NCBI GenBank assembly: GCA_015680685.1
Contig: MNCI01005887.1
Coordinates: 544,152 to 608,151 of the forward strand
Source: Gnetum montanum
Lineage: Eukaryota > Streptophyta > Gnetopsida > Gnetales > Gnetaceae
DNA: 64,000 bases
Reading direction: 5' to 3'
Positions 24,573 to 36,499 of this stretch are shown piece by piece (the first letter of the stretch is position 1; each line of letters starts with the position of its first letter). Below the pieces are notes generated by a model that ran no database searches, had not been told where the DNA came from, and saw only the letters and a list, made by a program, of their open reading frames with translations. Made by a program: the position numbers and the translations under genes.

Positions 24573-25884
24573 TACCCCCATGACTGAATGAAAACTCGTC
24601 CTTGAGTTCCTTACAAAATACTGAGAAGGTATGGGACTATTAACTTGAATGACAACTAATGATGAATGGGATGACATGTGAATGGATCAACATTACAATA
24701 CATGGCAACATTAGTGTTCATGACTACAAGAGTGAACACTATACACAATTGACATCCAGCCTTATTTGGCAACTAAGAGAGAAGAGAGAGAGAGAAAGAG
24801 AGAAAAGGAGAAGATGTGTTGCTACCAACACCAAGATTGCGCCTTCCATTGTCCATCCATAGCCGCGCCATCAATCATGTTTCTTGCACAACCATTCCAG
24901 CACCAGTCCATCCTGAGTGTTTCCTCCAAGTCTAGTCCATTGCTATATGATTGCCATCTACACACACAACACAGTCTCATATGAGCAAGGATAAGTTAAT
25001 CATAATACAGTTGATACCTTGCCTCGATGTAAGGTCCATTGGCTAAGTTGTGATATGGCCAATACAGATTCTAGAGATATAACACTGGTGACTACCCAAG
25101 GTGTAGGGGTTAAGAAAAATTGAAAAAATTGGACCAAGGCCCCCATGACTAAGAGCGATCCTCCGGTAGCGATAAAATGGAAAAAGATAAGGAATAAGAA
25201 AGATGGAGAAAAAGAAACAATAGCAACGTTGATAAAATGGATGTCAAAGATGGGAATGAAATAAAAAAAATGTTGATTGTGGAAATGTTTAAGGGAAAGA
25301 AGTTAACTGATGCATCAAATAGGAATGCTAGTGGGTCCTCCCCGAAGCAGGCTCATGCCCTTTATGCCCTAACAAACCCACATTCAAAGAGTTCGTAGGC
25401 TCTGGAAATGTCATTTGAAAGCAAGAGTTAAAGTCTTAACCACAAGAATTCACCAAAGAGAAAATAATACATCAACCAAAATATAGACTACTGATACAAC
25501 TAGCAATGAAGTGGGAAATGGAGAAAGAATGATGGGAAGAAGAGAATGGAATGGAGTCTTAAGAATAAGGTGTTATACAACCCCTTGTGTATTTATGGTT
25601 AATGTGACTGAGTAGATCTCATTCCAAATCCAGCCTCAACCAATCCACACCCAATGACTTCCCATTAATACACTTGGCCAATCCATCCACTTGAAGTAAC
25701 AAGAATGCTTCCGCCAAAGAGTCAACACCATTCTGAGGAAAACGAGAAAGGGAGAAGTAGGAAGCGAGAAAGGGCCTTAGTTAGAGGAAACATGTCTATT
25801 TAGTTTCATAACCAATGCTTGTAGCCTAGATGATTATTTTGTCCAAGGGGTGTGCTTTGAATTCTCACTGTTTTTTTTTTTTTA

Positions 25885-25990
25885 NNNNNNNNNNNNNNNN
25901 NNNNNNNNNNNNNNNNNNNNNNNNNNNNNNNNNNNNNNNNNNNNNNNNNNNNNNNNNNNNNNNNNNNNNNNNNNNNNNNNNNNNNNNNNN
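25885..25990. other. Assembly gap (106 N)
   Basis: A run of undetermined bases follows a long T tract, within the noncoding interior of element A. The corresponding place in B (near 34285-34310) and E (near 63597) is also a T run, so the gap is probably a homopolymer problem rather than missing genes. Confidence 0.97.
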
Positions 25991-27389
25991 ATGGATGCGT
26001 GGATGATGTGAACTCATTACCTGCTATATCAAAAGAACCATACCTTAGTATCAACATTATAACTCAAAGGTAAAAATCAAACATTAGCAATCAATAGAGT
26101 ACAGTTCATACCACCATCATGAGCACTTCTTAGGTGACAAATCTAATAAAATAAAAACAACAAACAAAGACAAAAACAAAAACAAAAGAAAACAACAGAA
26201 AAAAACAAAAAGAAAACAGTCACACAAAGAAATAAGAAAGTATAAACGATGTTGCAAAACAAAAACAAGAAAAATTAAAGAAATTTGTAAAACAAAAATG
26301 TGTAAAACAAAAACTTAAAAAAGAACTGAGGGCCTCAAATGGTTAGCAGAGGTGGCCGTCTCCCCCATGACTGAGTTGGAAGGAGGAGATCTAAAATAGT
26401 GAGCATGGTCGTCCCTTCTCAGAGGTAATATGTGCATTGACCGTTCTAAATTCATGGAAGGGTTTAGTCTATTGCACATTGACTAACAATCTCTTATCAG
26501 GGCTCTCAGGTTTGTATATGGTCATGGCCCCTGAAAGAAAGGTTGCATGAATAATGTAAGGTCCTTCCCACAATGTTTGAAATTTTGTTCATTGTGGCAC
26601 ATGTATGGGGTTCCAGTAGAGAACCTTATTGTTGACACATTTTGGCCATTTCATGGAACATGTTGGCATGATAAAATTGATTAAAGGTTTTTGCAGTTGG
26701 AGAAGTGGCAAGAATTTCAATTTGTAGAAAAAGAGAAATAACATCTAATTTAAAAAAGAAAGAAAAATGGTCAGAGAAAGGTTGTTATATCCATTATACA
26801 AATCATGTACTCATCGATATATTATTAGCACTTTTTACCAAAGAAGTATTTAGGTATGTAGTTGAAATGGTATTTCAAGATCTTCCCATGAATTTCAAAG
26901 GCCTGTTCCAGAGTAGGCAGGAATCACACTACCCATAACCCACATCCAAAAAAAAATAGCAGGGGCCTACGAATCTTACAATTAAGTAAATAAATGTAAA
27001 AATCAAATAATGGCGGCAGGACGCAACAATGGCAAAGATTTTAGGCCTTGCACACGAGCATCACTAACGGCAATCCTTCCACACATACTGCTTGCACAAA
27101 TCCGGCAATACAAATTGAAATCTCGAATTTGCATTTTGTCCTTGCCATTTTGTGTTTCTTTGGTATTTGCAGTTTCTCCTTTTTCTTCTTCTGCGTCAGA
27201 TCTGCGCCAATTTCAGATGCATGTTGTACCATATGCATCACACTAGGGCCGATGGCCCTTTGCCGCATCGGATCTATGAAAATATTTCGGGGAATGGCAG
27301 AAACGGATGGCTGATGGCCCTTTGCCACATCGGATCTAACGTTCCAATGATATGAATGATTTCCTATGTTCTATGCAATGCACAAACAA

Positions 27390-27413
27390 CTAAGTCCCCG
27401 GCAATGATGCTAA
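27390..27413 (-). promoter_or_regulatory. Primer-binding site of element A (tRNA-Asp type)
   Basis: On the minus strand, directly after the LTR end TCATCA, the sequence is TTAGCATCATTGCCGGGGAC. The known PBS of Athila/Tat elements (TGGCGCCGTTGCCGGGGA, complementary to tRNA-Asp) matches it well in its distal half. Mismatches near the LTR are mostly transitions. Confidence 0.75.
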
Positions 27414-28222
27414 TGATGAGTGGCGAGGTACCCCTACACTCAACCATATGAATACGAGTGTTTCACGCATGATCTGGTCGAACTCCAAGGACCAAGTGCT
27501 TATGCGCCTTAATGGAACACTCAGGGTTAATCAATCGTTATCTTCCCAAACTTACTTATATTTTCACGGTTGTATGGTTAAGTAAGCTTGAGGTATATGA
27601 CTTTTATAGCTTTTGTATTTTTTTATGTCTTCTTCTAATAAAAGAGAGGGAGAGAGAACTAAGTGGCTAACTTACATTAACTATTCATTAACTAGTTTCG
27701 AAATGTTCCTAACACCAGTATCTGTTCCCACTTGCTGTACACATCCTGAACTAGTGCAACTATGCTAGGGTTACCAAATGCTAATCGTTACTGGGTTACC
27801 AAGAGCTACATGCATGCTCGAAGCGGTCATACTAAGTGTATTTAACTAAGGGGGTTGAAGGTTGAGAGAGATATTAATTAACTAGGAAAGCATTAAATAA
27901 TCATTAATTACTAATTAGCTTAATCTGTATGTTGTAAGGTTTATCATAAAGTTCGTCTTTATTTCCATACACAAAATTATGCTCAAGTACAAATTGCTCG
28001 AATAAAGATCCGTTCACTCTATGACTCCTACTATAGGCACACAGAAATAATTGTAACTCTGGAATGACAAAACTACAAGAGTTTGGCTAAGGGTCTAAAT
28101 CTAATTGTTTTGGAACCAAGGGCACCACCTCTTATTTATAGAAGATGAGGCAGAACGCGATATTGCGTATGCGATATCGTGTGGTGGATGTGATATCGAG
28201 TACACGATATCGTGGTTCATCA
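27414..28222 (-). repeat. 5' LTR of element A
   Basis: It starts TGATGAGTGGCGAGGTACCC and ends GATATCGTGGTTCATCA. TATAAATA on the minus strand is at 28133-28140. The palindromic block before the LTR end has GATATTGCG, GATATCGTG and GATATCGAG variants. Confidence 0.92.
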
Positions 28223-29429
28223 CATACGAATCACTAAGCATTCACACATGATCTAATCAAATTTTATGGACTTGTAGCCTTTTAAGTACACTGATCTCTA
28301 AGAAGTGAAACTAACCATTGTAATTGTTGTCTTCCCATTTACATTTGTGAAATGCAAAGGTATGGTTAAGTGCAACTAAGGCATATGATTTTTATCATTC
28401 ATATTTTTTGTGTTTTAAGTCACCTAAGCATAAAAAATAATGAATAAAATAAAATAATTAAATTACTCATTTAATATAACTAGCTACACCTAACTAATCC
28501 CAACATAAGCATCCATTTCCACTTGTTTTACACATCCTAAACACATTTAACACTATTGGGTTACCAAATGTTAAGCGTTATTGGGATTACCAAGTGCCAA
28601 GCATATGCTCGAAGTGGTTATACTCATGTGCTTAAATAATCACTATTTAATTTAGCTTAATTTATTATTTAATTACTTAAAGGATTAAAGGAAATTGCAT
28701 AAAACATTGAATGCATAAATAAACACTTAATCTATTTCAAAGTACTACAAGGTTTATCAGAAAGCTCGTCTTTATTGAGGCACACACTATTGTGCTCAAA
28801 TACAATAGTGCTCGAATAAAGATCTATACACTGTTTAACCCCTATTGTGGGCACTTACAAAAATATTCTAACTTTTAAATGACAAAACTACAAAAGCTCC
28901 ACTACTACTATGACAAAAGATGCTATAAACATGGTAGGTAAGCATGTATTTATAGGTAAAAACAAATACTACTTTGATGGGGCCACGTCAAAGCATCAAT
29001 TCATGCATCAATGGAGCCTAGTTAATGAGGCCTAGTCAACGTAACCAATTTATGATTCATCATACCCCCACGACTGAATGAAAACTCATCCTCAAGTTCT
29101 TTACAAATTTTGGAAGGTATGGAATTATTGATTGGAAACATGCATACGACAAACACAATCATCACAACATGATTGTGCGCGAGTGTATGGGTACACAATC
29201 ATTACAAAAGTTTTTGGTGTTTAGGACTACAAAATTGAACACTAGGATAAAATTGATAGACACAATCCCTTTGATGGCACGAAGATAATGAAGAAGATTA
29301 AATGGTCCCAAGCAGTGGAAGCTCCTAAGGTTCCCAAGGACCTTCTCCTGCTTTGTCACATGTGGTGGTTGAGGCTGGTGTGGTTGTCCTGCTACGGTTG
29401 CAAATTTTTATGAAATACAAAAAGCATCC

Positions 29430-32400
29430 AACAATGCTTTCATCTTCTCCTCCTTACTCCTAGGATCATGCATGGTCCACGCAGCTTCACCAATGTGGGC
29501 TGGAATGGGCACATCCAAGGATAGGGCATTATTGGGAACAACTCCTTTACATTAACAAACCAGGCAACAAATTGTTTACATTCGATGTCAAACACCCTTA
29601 TCACCTTTTGTAGTTCATAGTACTCATTCATTCTTCTTACCAGCTTCTCAGTAGTTGATCTTTGATTAGTGAATCTTGCCCTAAGAACTTTGAGTTCAGC
29701 ATTTGTAGTCTCAAGATTTTGCTTGGTCTCCTTATGGTGCTTGAACTTTACCTTATACAATAAGTACAAGCTAGCCACTTGTTTCTCTAACTTTGACAAT
29801 GGTCGTTCGGTAGTCGACATTGCCAAGTTTGCATATTGAAGATTGGCAAGCTCCATGTATTTTTTCATTTGTTCAATCTACAACTTCTTCATGTGGATCT
29901 CTGCTTTTTTGTAGGCATCTACTCCATCAACGATAGATTGCCACACCTCTTTTTCTTATTGTAGTTGCTAAAGGGTCTCATTAACTTTTGCCTTAGCCAT
30001 TTGGATGTGTTTTTCATTAACTTATTTATGTAGGCCAACCTGATCTCTGTAGTGGTTCTTGACTCTCTCAAATTTGAGTGCCTCATTCTTCTATATGGCA
30101 ATCTCAATCACAAATTTTTGGCGTAAGGCATGAACTTCCTCCATCAAGAGATTTCTATTTCAGCTGCTAATCTCCTCAGTTCAGTGTTTACCCTTACTAG
30201 CTACTCCTATTATTACTGGATAAATTCTTTTATCTATTGTTTCTGCACATCAACATCCTACAGGTGATGATTTTCTATGGTCAGCATCTCATTTTTCTAA
30301 GCACGTCTAGACTAAGTCTTTTTAAACTAAATATGTCTTAGCCTTGGCCATGAATTAGTCAAAGACGATCCTTACCATCCTTGCCTCAACATATTTAAGT
30401 GTATCTTGAAGCTATTGAAAAGCTTCATCTCTTGTTAGTGTAGGGTTGATGATGAGTGGCGAGGTACCCCTACACTCAACAATACGAATACGAGCGTGTA
30501 CGCGTGATCCGGTCGAACTCCGTAGACTAAATGCCTAAACGCCACAAGGAACACTTGGGGTTAATCGTTCGTTGTCTTCCCAGGCTTGCTTGTATGTGTC
30601 ATGGTGTATGGTTAACCAAGTTCGAGGTATATGATTTTTTTGGTATTTTTTGGTTTATCTCCTAAGCTATGAGGGAAAGGGTTGAGAAACTAACTAACCC
30701 TAACTAATGTCCTAAGTCTAAATTAACTATCGTCAGCATCCGTTCCCACTTACCGGACACACCCTGAACTATGCAACTGTTGCTAGCAAACGCTAATCGT
30801 TACTGGGATCACCACACGTAACGCAAGTGCTCGAAGTGGTCGTACTGAGGCACCTATATAGCCTAAGTGTGATAAGCAGTTGATTCCTTGACTAGCCGTA
30901 CACATCCGTCGATGCTCGTAATCAAGTCGTACTCGTGCGCACTAGGAAAGCAATAAATAACAACAAAATTAAACCATGTACTACAAGGTTTATCCAATCA
31001 AGTTCGTCTTTATTACCGTACACAACTTGTGTTCAGGTTACAAAGTTACTCGAATAAAGAGCCGTTCACTCTAGGACTCCTACTATGGGCACATGGGAAA
31101 TTAATCTAACTCTGGAGTGTTCAAACTGCCAGAGCTTCGCTACTTCTAGCCAGGATTGGGAAATGAAGGGAGTGCCACCTCTTATTTATAGATATGGCAG
31201 CGGACCGCGATATCGCGTACGCGATATCGCGACTTGTGCATATCGCGTCTCATCAGTTGAGAAGCACAAAATCAGCAAGGTAGGCTCTCACTTTGGTAAC
31301 CTCCATGGCTAAGCATTGGTTTTGCAATTGAGCTATTTTGAGTTTCCCATCCAAAATGATGCATTTTCCCTTTACTTCAAGTAGCTTTGACTGGGTTGCA
31401 GTGATGTTATTTGAAAAATCAAAGATATCTGGAATCGGTTGTCTGGTTTCCACCAGTTGATCTAGCAACTCCTCATGCTAGGCTATATTCAATCTTTCAC
31501 TAACAGTTCTTGTAGATGTTCGTACATCTCTGAGTGCAATAATGTTTGGTACAAATACCGTAGGTGCATTTAGTGCCTTGGTGATTCAATCAGCAACGAC
31601 TTCCACTACTATCTCCTATCCTTGGTGTTGCATCACTAAGACAGTTGCCTCCCTACTCTTCTTCAAGCATACCAAAAAGGTAGTAGCATTCCTAGAGATT
31701 TCTAGGAATTACTATTATTGTGAGAGAAACACCATTATGTCTCAGGCACTAAGATTTGACCTTGGAAGTAGCTGCATTCTTTGGCCTAAGAATATTACCC
31801 CACCTTCCTCCATCTAACTAATTGTTCAAGCCACTTCGTTGAGGTGACTCATTGCAGGACAATACACAGATGGATTCCCACCACTTATTCCTACTCACTG
31901 CTCTTGCTCAAGCAAGAGCTACCTTTGGATTTCATGTAAATACTCAATGGAAATGTAGGCCTCTAGCGTTGTTTCTTAAGTGGATGGTGGAGGTGACGGT
32001 TGTTGCTTCTCTTCTTTGGGCATGATAGGGATCTTCTCATTTATCATTTTAGACTAGGAGGCAATGGGAGAATGCTTGATTGTATCATTTGCATAGTAAA
32101 CCATCCCTACCTTTTTTCAGAGTTTTTTGATAAGGCATGGAAAGGGCAAGGTTTTCTTTCATGTTCATTTTCCTTGAAGTGCTTTTCTATCTCTAGATAG
32201 ATTAGTTGTGAAAGGTTTATAGGGAATTTCCCACTTAAAGCAAAACATGCACAAGTGAAAAAAAACAATCACCTTGTTGGAACTCACCATCAAATTGAGG
32301 TGAAAAGCTGCTATCTTGAAGTATATGCACTCCATCGATGTGAGTGCACCAAAATCCTTGTGGTCAACCCCATTACATCATTGGGTCCACTCCTTTTTTA

Positions 32401-32961
32401 CCTCTCGATCCGCTTGCATGGAGATCTCTACCAGATGGGCCCTAGAATCAAGTAGACCAAGAGCCTATGCAATAGCTTCTATCGAGTATGACACCTGAAT
32501 GTCCTTGATTTTCATAGTGGCTCCTACCTTTCTACTATTCCAAAAAGGATATTGTACAACTCCCCACTAGAAGTGAAGATTGGCCACATGGAAGAGTTTT
32601 GCAACTACATCTTGACTTTTGGTGGAGCGTGTTCTAAGAATGATCTAAAGTTCAGTTCTTGAAGAACTTAGCATTGGAGATCACGAGGCTTGATTGTATC
32701 AAGGAAAGCTTATGTCAATGTGACCTCAAGTCTTGGTATGGGCCTTGGTGCCTCTCCTTGATGAGATTGTTTAGTTGTGGCCTCTTCTTTGGGAATTTAT
32801 CAAACAGATTTCACTTCAAGCTCTTCCTGAAGACGTTCCATTGCATGCATTTCTACTACCTGCTTCTGGGATTATTCCTACTATTCCCTTTCAGCTCTAG
32901 GTCATTTGTCCTTTTGCTGGGATGGTCGTCCTTCCTATGGCCATTTCGATCTTGCTGCCAT
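29430..32961 (-). pseudogene. 3' ORF of element B (coiled-coil protein of unknown function), split by a solo LTR
   Basis: The reading frame would start at ATG 32961, right after GTGATTATAG, and end near 29430, about 2.7 kb of coding length without the inserted LTR. It lies downstream of integrase. Recognisable conserved blocks, in order: a segment with FRSFLEHAP and SSMWPIF near 32540-32660; a heptad-rich part (29919-30200); a charged helix with ETKQNLETTNAELKVLRARF (about 29690-29760); and QFVAWFVNVKELFPIM followed, after a frameshift, by EAAWTMHDPRSKEEKM near 29440-29480. The same blocks occur in elements C and E. I recognise no known family; a position after integrase recalls env-like ORFs of Athila, but I saw no signal peptide or clear membrane segment. 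Confidence 0.72.
30450..31255 (-). mobile_element. Solo LTR of A type inside the element B 3' ORF
   Basis: The 806-bp LTR starts TGATGAGTGGCGAGGTACCC and ends ATATCGCGTCTCATCA. It is flanked by the duplication GTTGA (30445-30449 and 31256-31260). No internal sequence remains, so it arose by LTR-LTR recombination. TATAAATA on the minus strand is at 31183-31190, with a GATATCGCG/CGCGATATCGCG block upstream. It keeps many CpGs. Confidence 0.95.
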
Positions 32962-35100
32962 CTATAATCACAACATGACCAAGGGTTAGCATTTAATATA
33001 TAACTTGAAACAATTGGGATATCTTATCTATTTGAGAAAGTTAGACCTAGTTAAGTTGTGGTAATGACTGATTTGATCATTTCAATTATTATTTTTTTCT
33101 TATTTTAATATTAATAAGTAATTTTAGGTTTACTAGAGTTTGTTGGAAGGGTTAATCTCTTAAAAATTGATGGTTTAATATTATTTTATTTATTAACCCT
33201 TTGGGGGAGTTAGAAAAATTTTGAAAAATTTTCATTAGAAACGTTAAGGTTTGTGGGCCCCACAACTAAGAGCTTACCTCGAGTAGCTACAAGATCAAAG
33301 AATAAAGTGATTTGGAAAAACAATGTAAAAGTTATGGGCTCTGAAAAATTGCAAAAATTCCTCTCCCATTTTGTAGCAAATGACAAAAATTCCTAAGTGT
33401 TGGGCAGTATTTATAGAATTTTTGTATTGTGTTGATGAGGTCTTGTTGATGTGGCTATTGACCACTATTGACTTTGTCAAAAGTAATAAAAAAACAATGA
33501 GTTTATGCATAAAATGAGCATCAAATGGAAGCCCAAAAAGCCATGAACATGATGAAAATATTAGAAGAGGATTTTGAAGCTTAGAAAATTGAGAAATGAT
33601 TGGAGAATGAGATTTTATGAAGAAAAATGCGTTAAGGAGTGCATAGTTGGATGCATGATGGAGCGCATGAAAGATTTGATTGTAGCAACATCTAAGAGTA
33701 AGGAACTTAACTAACCAAACCACAAAATATGCAACTGGGTCCTCCCCATAGTAGCACATGCCCTTTTTGCCTTTGCATAACCTCAACTAAGGAGTCCCTA
33801 GGCCCCATAGTTGATTAATGGTTACGAAAAGTTAAGAACCAAACCTAAAGAATTTTTTTAAGAATTTCAACACATCAAACTAAGATATTGGGCAAAAACA
33901 TGGAAAATAGGTAGTGAGGTAAGTTATGGAAGCATGAATGGATGATACATAGAGTGGAATGGAGTTCCCGATCTTGGTCACATGAAGTCCCTTGTGGAAT
34001 TTATGGTTAAATGACCTAATAGAGTCCATCCTTAGTCCAAACCAAAACCAACCACATTTAGTGACTTCACATCACCACTCAAAGACCAATCCACCTCCTT
34101 AAGACATAAGAATGCTCCCACAGATCAAGTATTGTCTCTTTTAAATAAGAAAAGAGAAGCAGAAAGCAAGAAAGAACCTTAGTTAGAGGGGACCTTTAGG
34201 CATGGGTAACATGTCTTTCTAGTTCCATAACTAGTGCTTGTAGACCATTTATTGTGTCTAAGGGGTGTGCTTTAAATTTCCATCATTTGTTGTGTTTTTT
34301 TTTTTTAATTTTTGTATAGGAACCACACCATGCAAAGACTTATTCAACTTCCTATTATTGGTCAACATGAAATATTAAGAGATCCATGAAAAACACACTT
34401 GCACTTAAGATGGTAGAAGGTACAAGAAGCTTTAAATCCCTCTAAAGTTACAACCTTTTCAAACCTTTGAATCCTTCTCAAGTCTAGAAACTACTAAGGT
34501 CATAAGTTTGTTAAGGTTTTACTAATGAAAAGGAATCTCATGTTTCCAAAACAAGGAAAACCATAGAGTTTGTCGATTGATGGATAATGTGGACTCATTG
34601 CCTATGCCATGAAAAAGAAACTATCTTAGTTATCAATCATCAAAATTCAACAATAGAAACCAGACATTAGCAATCAAAAATGTTAAGTACAAATCATCAT
34701 TAGCAAATAGGTATAGCATCACTATGCCATATTGCTAATAAGGCACTTTATTAGCAAAAATCATGAGAAAATCACACAAAAATAGAATAAAACATATAAG
34801 AAATTGTAAAATATTCAACAAAGATAAAATGTACTAATGATTAAAATAAAAATTGGAAATTTTAATAAAGTAAAAATAAAAATGCGTAATATAAAGAAGG
34901 CATAAAAAAAGTTGTAAAAATTTACAAAATGTAAAACAAAAATGTGAAAAACAAAAAGATGAAAAACCAAGGATCAATTATAATGGTTAGCATGGATGGC
35001 CAACTCCCATATGACTAAGATGTAAGGAGGAGATCTGAAAAATTAAGCGTGGTTGTGCATTCAATAAAGTGTTTGTTGCATTGGCTTGCTTAGGTTTGTG
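32962..35100 (-). other. Conserved noncoding region of element B between integrase and 3' ORF
   Basis: This long stretch has no plausible coding frame; a 163-codon frame at 33295-33786 is not preserved in element E. It aligns in blocks with A (25015-26340), C (45935-47890) and E (62220-64000): a 'gtgggtcctcccc...catgccc' block (33735-33775), an 'ttagaggggacctttaggc' block near 34180-34200 and an A-rich part (34770-34960). PPT-like motifs are at 33257-33268 and 35004-35017. Persistence in derivatives without pol suggests a cis role. Confidence 0.7.
33277..33480 (-). promoter_or_regulatory. Putative internal promoter and 5' splice site for the element B 3' ORF
   Basis: On the minus strand TATAAATA lies at 33408-33415, about 450 bp before the 3' ORF ATG. 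Upstream of it (33430-33480) are CATCAACAAGACC and CTCATCAACACAA units, like the ATCAA/GGCC units before the TATA box in the element's own LTR. A consensus donor GAG|GTAAGC lies at 33278/33277, and an acceptor GTGATTATAG abuts the ATG at 32961. This is inferred from sequence only. Confidence 0.5.
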
Positions 35101-36330
35101 GAAAGGTTTTACTTGTTGCATGTTGACTAGCTACTTTTTATTTGGGCTCTTAGGTTTGTAGATTAACATGGCCCTAGAAGGAAAGGTTTTGTAGATACTA
35201 TAAGGTCCCCCCCACAACGTTTGGAACTTTATCTTTTGAGGTACATGTGTGGGGTTCTAATAGAGGACCTTGTTTCTATGTTGAAATTTTACTTTCCATA
35301 TTCTAAGGTCATGGTGCTTTTTGTTGAATTCCTTGTGCATTTCATTCAAGGATAGGGCTACCAATCATGTTTCATCTAGCACATGTAGGTTGATTAATCT
35401 TTCTTTTTGTGCTAGGCTAAGGTCAAGGTCTAAGTCATAGGTCGTTGAAAGTGTATGGAGCTCAGATTGGATAGGTAGAGTTGGTAATTTTCTGTACACC
35501 ATCTCATAGAAAGAGTAGCATATAGGAAGTTTCCATATTGAGTGGTATGCCCAAAGGGCATCATTTAGTTTTGTGCTCCAATCTCTCCTATATTTGCTAA
35601 CATTTCTCATCAAGATCATTGTGATCTCCCTATTAGTAACTTTTACTTAACCATTGACTTGGGGGTGGTAGGGTGTTATTCGTTTTTGTGCAACCCCCAA
35701 GTGGTGTATAAGCTTGCAAAAATTAGTGCCTATAAAATGGGTTTCATTGTTAGAAATTAATACACATGGCATCTCAAACCTATTTACAACATTTTGTTGT
35801 AAAACCTGGGTAGTAGTAGATGATGTACAGTTGATGATAGCTACTGCTTCTACCCATTTTTTGTAGTAATCAATGACAATGATTATGTACACCTTTCTAT
35901 TTGACATGGATGTGATGGGATCCATGAATTCTATGCCCCAAATGTCGAAGGGTTATAATGGTTGAATCCACCTCCATCCATTCGAGTAATCATCTCATAA
36001 TTTCATTGACAGCGTTCACAAGAGTGGACAAATTGGTGGGTATCCCTAAAGATGGTTGGCCAATAATACCCTGCCATCAAGATCTTAATGGCCATATGTC
36101 TCCCAGCATAATGACCCCCATAAGGACCCTAATGAGCATCTTGAAGGATGCATAGTTGATCAGCATTAGGTACACACTAACGAACCATGCCATTGGCACA
36201 CACCTTGTAAAGGTGTCCATTGATTTTCATGAAGCGTTTGGTCTAATGAAGAAATTATTGTTTCTTCATGTAGTCCAAATCTTATGGAATTTCTTAACTA
36301 AAAAGATAAGTGAGGATTCCATCATGCCAT
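35100..36330 (-). pseudogene. Integrase of element B
   Basis: The frame 35647-35925 contains IIVIDYYKKWVEA, LISNNETHFIG and TPYHPQVNG, the core with the catalytic D-D-E neighbourhood (D of VIDYY; the second acidic site reads N in LISNNETH, where D is usual). The next frame (35365-35619) has WSTKLNDALWAYHS and the C-terminal part with LAQKERL. A tail with QKIKFQTLWGGPYSI (about 35180-35240) is the C-terminal domain. The N-terminal zinc-binding part (about 36000-36160) is broken by shifts. Clearly inactive. Confidence 0.85.
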
Positions 36331-36499
36331 TTTGGTTCATCAAGCACTTGTTCATTTATTGCACTTGTAAATAGGAGTTCATTAGGAAATTAGTTAGAAA
36401 GCAAGCTCTCCTCCTCTTTATTATCCCATCATAACCAAGACAAGTGATCAATGACCACATTCTTAGTCCCCTTTCAATCTACCATTGTAACATCGAACT

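Larger units (their letters stand above)
24573..27413 (-). other. Noncoding interior of element A
   Basis: The interior begins with the PPT (24573-24588) and ends with the PBS (about 27390-27413). Two further PPT-like motifs are at 25139-25151 and 26361-26374. 25140-25450 and 26340-26680 align with matching parts of element B, the latter being the integrase C-terminal tail. 26140-26320 is A-rich low-complexity sequence. 24775-24815 is a GA-rich run. The internal promoter and 3' ORF seen in B, C and E are absent. Confidence 0.75.
23778..28222 (-). mobile_element. Element A: short non-autonomous gypsy derivative
   Basis: This 4,445-bp element has LTRs of 795 bp (23778-24572) and 809 bp (27414-28222) and the target duplication CATAC at 23773-23777 and 28223-28227, inside the 3' LTR of element B. 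Its 2.8-kb interior has no gag, RT or 3' ORF. It aligns in blocks with the noncoding interior of element B (25015-26680 with about 33000-35340) and with the integrase tail. It therefore looks like a deletion derivative moved in trans. The LTRs are very similar by eye and keep many CpGs, so it is younger than B. Confidence 0.93.
23742..29062 (-). repeat. 3' LTR of element B, split by element A
   Basis: The pieces 23742-23777 and 28228-29062 join into an 871-bp LTR that aligns with 41256-42137. The left end is TGATAAGCGACGAGTAGAC and the right end is TTCATCA. A TATAAATA on the minus strand lies at 28947-28954. The part between it and the LTR start carries 'gatggggccacgtcaa' and 'gaggcctagtcaacg' type units. 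The PPT (ATGGGGGTA-like on the minus strand) follows at 29063. Confidence 0.88.

Noticed and set aside
27010-27355. Overlapping frames on both strands near the PBS of element A
   Set aside because: They overlap each other in several frames, match no gag feature, and lie in the leader region.
33295-33786. 163-codon minus-strand frame in element B
   Set aside because: It overlaps the conserved noncoding region and the putative promoter and is not kept in element E.
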